A stretch of DNA of 64,000 nt, taken from assembly GCF_029030725.1 (NCBI RefSeq), contig NZ_CP113162.1, positions 866,501-930,500 on the forward strand. Direction: 5' to 3'. The number at the start of each line of letters is the position of its first letter. Within the stretch, counting starts at the first letter, position 1. The position numbers were made by a program, and so were the translations under genes. The notes below the pieces were generated by a model, which saw only the letters and a list, made by a program, of their open reading frames with translations, was not told where the DNA came from and searched no databases. This DNA comes from [Pseudomonas] carboxydohydrogena. GTDB taxonomy: Bacteria; Pseudomonadota; Alphaproteobacteria; Rhizobiales; Xanthobacteraceae. Positions 62,521-64,000 of this stretch are shown piece after piece.

Positions 62521-64000
62521 ATGAACGTTGCTGATGAAGATAGAGGGTATCTTTTGGCATCAATGCGGGCGGGAGAGGTGGTCTTAGTTCTAGGAGCCGG
62601 GGCGTCTGCCACCAGCACCAATCGCGGGGGCGAAGCTGTAAAAGTAGGCCTTGCGCTGGCAAAAAAAATTGCAGAGCGGGCTGGACTAAACTACGGCGGT
62701 GAAAAACTCACAGACGTTCTCAGTGCGACAAGCAGGATTCTCAGCAAAAAGCAGTTACAGGATATTTTGACCCATGAGTATGTGGGAGTAAAACCCTCAC
62801 CTGAGCTTGAGCGCTTATTCCAGTATACTTGGAAGCGTCTATATACTTGGAATATTGACGACGCTCTTTTGAATTTAACGGGTAAATCCGCACAGCGTCG
62901 TCGTTTCTACAACGGCTTGATAGATAAAGCTGCCGAGCCGGAAGAGAACGGCCAGCTCCATATAGTCTACCTCCATGGTGATGCAACGAAGCCAGAACAT
63001 AGCTTTATACTAACGGAAACTGAATATTCCTCTTGGCTCAAATCAGATAAGCATTTTTGGTATCAACGAGCGGCGCAAGACTATTTTACATTCTGTCCTG
63101 TCTTTATCGGATCGACGCTTGACGAGCCGATCCTAAGTGCTGAACTGGAAAGAGCGGGCCGTGAGTTAAATTCGACTGCGGGTCGTGCTTTCTTAATTAC
63201 TCCGGATGTTCTGAGCCCGATTAAGCGCGCTAGCCTCGAAGCAAGGGGAATAGTTCATCTCCAAGGCGCTCTTGAAGAATTTTCTGCGTGGCTTGCGAAG
63301 AATTTACCGGGCGGTCGTTCGCCCAAAGATGTGCTCGCCACGAACAACAGTTTTTCCGACCAAGTGTTAGATAGTTTAACTCGCGACGATATCCAAACCG
63401 CTCATTTTTTGAGGCCCGTCGACGCATTGGGATTGCATCAACGAATCGCGCGAATATCGCCAGGCGATAAGGCGCGACTGGGTAGGGAGTTTCTTCGCGG
63501 ATTCCCACCGAGCTGGCTTGTTGCTGCATCAGACATACCAGTCAAACTCGAAGCCACTACAGCGCTCCTTGAGCAATTAAAGCGCGCAGTCGAAAATAAC
63601 GAGCGACTTTTTATTGTTACGGGCCAAGCGGGCAGTGGAAAAACCACCGCTGTGATGATGGCGTTGTTGCAGTATGTTGAGAAGAATAAAGAAGTCGCGT
63701 TGTTCGACCTGAGCAGTGATGTTCGCTCCATAAAGCGCGCCTTCAATTTGTTGCGCAAAATCAGCAACAAGAAGATCATAATCTACATCGGCGACCTTTT
63801 CTTATTTGGAGATGGATTTAGGGAGGACATTGACGGGCTTGTCGGGCGAGACATCACAGTTGTTTCAACAGCGAGGTCTGGTGAATGGCGTGATAGACTA
63901 TCTCGACAGTTTCCTGGATTGGAGCCTTTTTTATTCCAGCGTTTCGTAAGAAAAGACTTTGACCCGTTGATTGATCGGCTCATTGAATACGTGCCGGCGC
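62521..64000 (+). CDS. SIR2-P-loop NTPase (STAND-like) protein, candidate anti-phage defence; partial at window end
   Basis: An open frame of at least 493 residues that runs off the window. Residues about 15-260 form a SIR2_2 domain: nucleotide-binding VVLVLGAGAS (20-29), the Asn/Asp pair in YTWNIDDAL (N111), the catalytic-type His in VYLHGD (H152) and VFIGSTLDEP. A P-loop NTPase begins near residue 360 with Walker A GQAGSGKTT (368-376) and a Walker B-like IIIYIGD (419-425). This order matches SIR2-STAND defence proteins such as Avs5, where NAD+ depletion follows phage sensing. The sensor half is outside the window. Codons are AT-rich (TTA, ATA, AGA), unlike all neighbours. Start ATG 62521 follows GGGGG. 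Confidence 0.8.
   Translation, partial: MNVADEDRGYLLASMRAGEVVLVLGAGASATSTNRGGEAVKVGLALAKKIAERAGLNYGGEKLTDVLSATSRILSKKQLQDILTHEYVGVKPSPELERLFQYTWKRLYTWNIDDALLNLTGKSAQRRRFYNGLIDKAAEPEENGQLHIVYLHGDATKPEHSFILTETEYSSWLKSDKHFWYQRAAQDYFTFCPVFIGSTLDEPILSAELERAGRELNSTAGRAFLITPDVLSPIKRASLEARGIVHLQGALEEFSAWLAKNLPGGRSPKDVLATNNSFSDQVLDSLTRDDIQTAHFLRPVDALGLHQRIARISPGDKARLGREFLRGFPPSWLVAASDIPVKLEATTALLEQLKRAVENNERLFIVTGQAGSGKTTAVMMALLQYVEKNKEVALFDLSSDVRSIKRAFNLLRKISNKKIIIYIGDLFLFGDGFREDIDGLVGRDITVVSTARSGEWRDRLSRQFPGLEPFLFQRFVRKDFDPLIDRLIEYVPA

Overview
The window looks like a chromosomal segment of an alphaproteobacterium of the Bradyrhizobium/Rhodopseudomonas/Afipia group (Nitrobacteraceae). The reasons are high GC with strong GC-rich codon bias, a split pntAA-pntAB-pntB transhydrogenase preceded by a 50-residue aa3 oxidase subunit IV, a tRNA-His without G-1 and with A73, perfect CtrA-type boxes (TTAA-N7-TTAA), a primase lacking the usual zinc finger, and the palindromic repeats common in these genomes. 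The genus is inference only. About 57 protein genes, one clear tRNA and one tRNA-like element are described.

Layout: 0-6 kb carries envelope genes (a DUF882 peptidase-like protein and an L,D-transpeptidase) and a sigma54-type response regulator. 6-13 kb has oligopeptidase F, an AbrB/Doc toxin-antitoxin pair, the pnt operon and a ChaA-type exchanger. 13-16 kb has two exported His/Met-rich proteins and a TolA-like anchored protein. 16-19 kb has a ModE-like regulator divergent from an aldehyde dehydrogenase. 19-24 kb has rpsU, aqpZ, purEK, two divergent DUF465 genes and an FAD oxidoreductase. 24-33 kb has a GGDEF-EAL protein, a polyamine-type ABC importer without its binding protein, AsmA and a two-subunit CoA-transferase. 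33-37.5 kb has a large PAS histidine kinase with decayed ATP-binding boxes and two phasins.

Between tRNA-His (37.7 kb) and 43.5 kb lies a compact metal-handling block: ynfA, a MerT-like protein divergent from a MerR regulator, rcnR-rcnA (Ni/Co), a relic of a second merR gene, and csoR divergent from a Cu P-type ATPase. Each regulator has a recognisable operator. 43.7-62.4 kb is mostly housekeeping: trxB, an Lrp regulator, greA, carB and carA (separated by other genes), dps, yqeY, dnaG and rpoD.

Just past the rpoD terminator, composition changes sharply to AT-rich and an open frame encodes a SIR2 domain followed by a P-loop NTPase. It runs off the window. It resembles SIR2-STAND anti-phage proteins (Avs5-like) and is the strongest candidate here for an accessory defence system.
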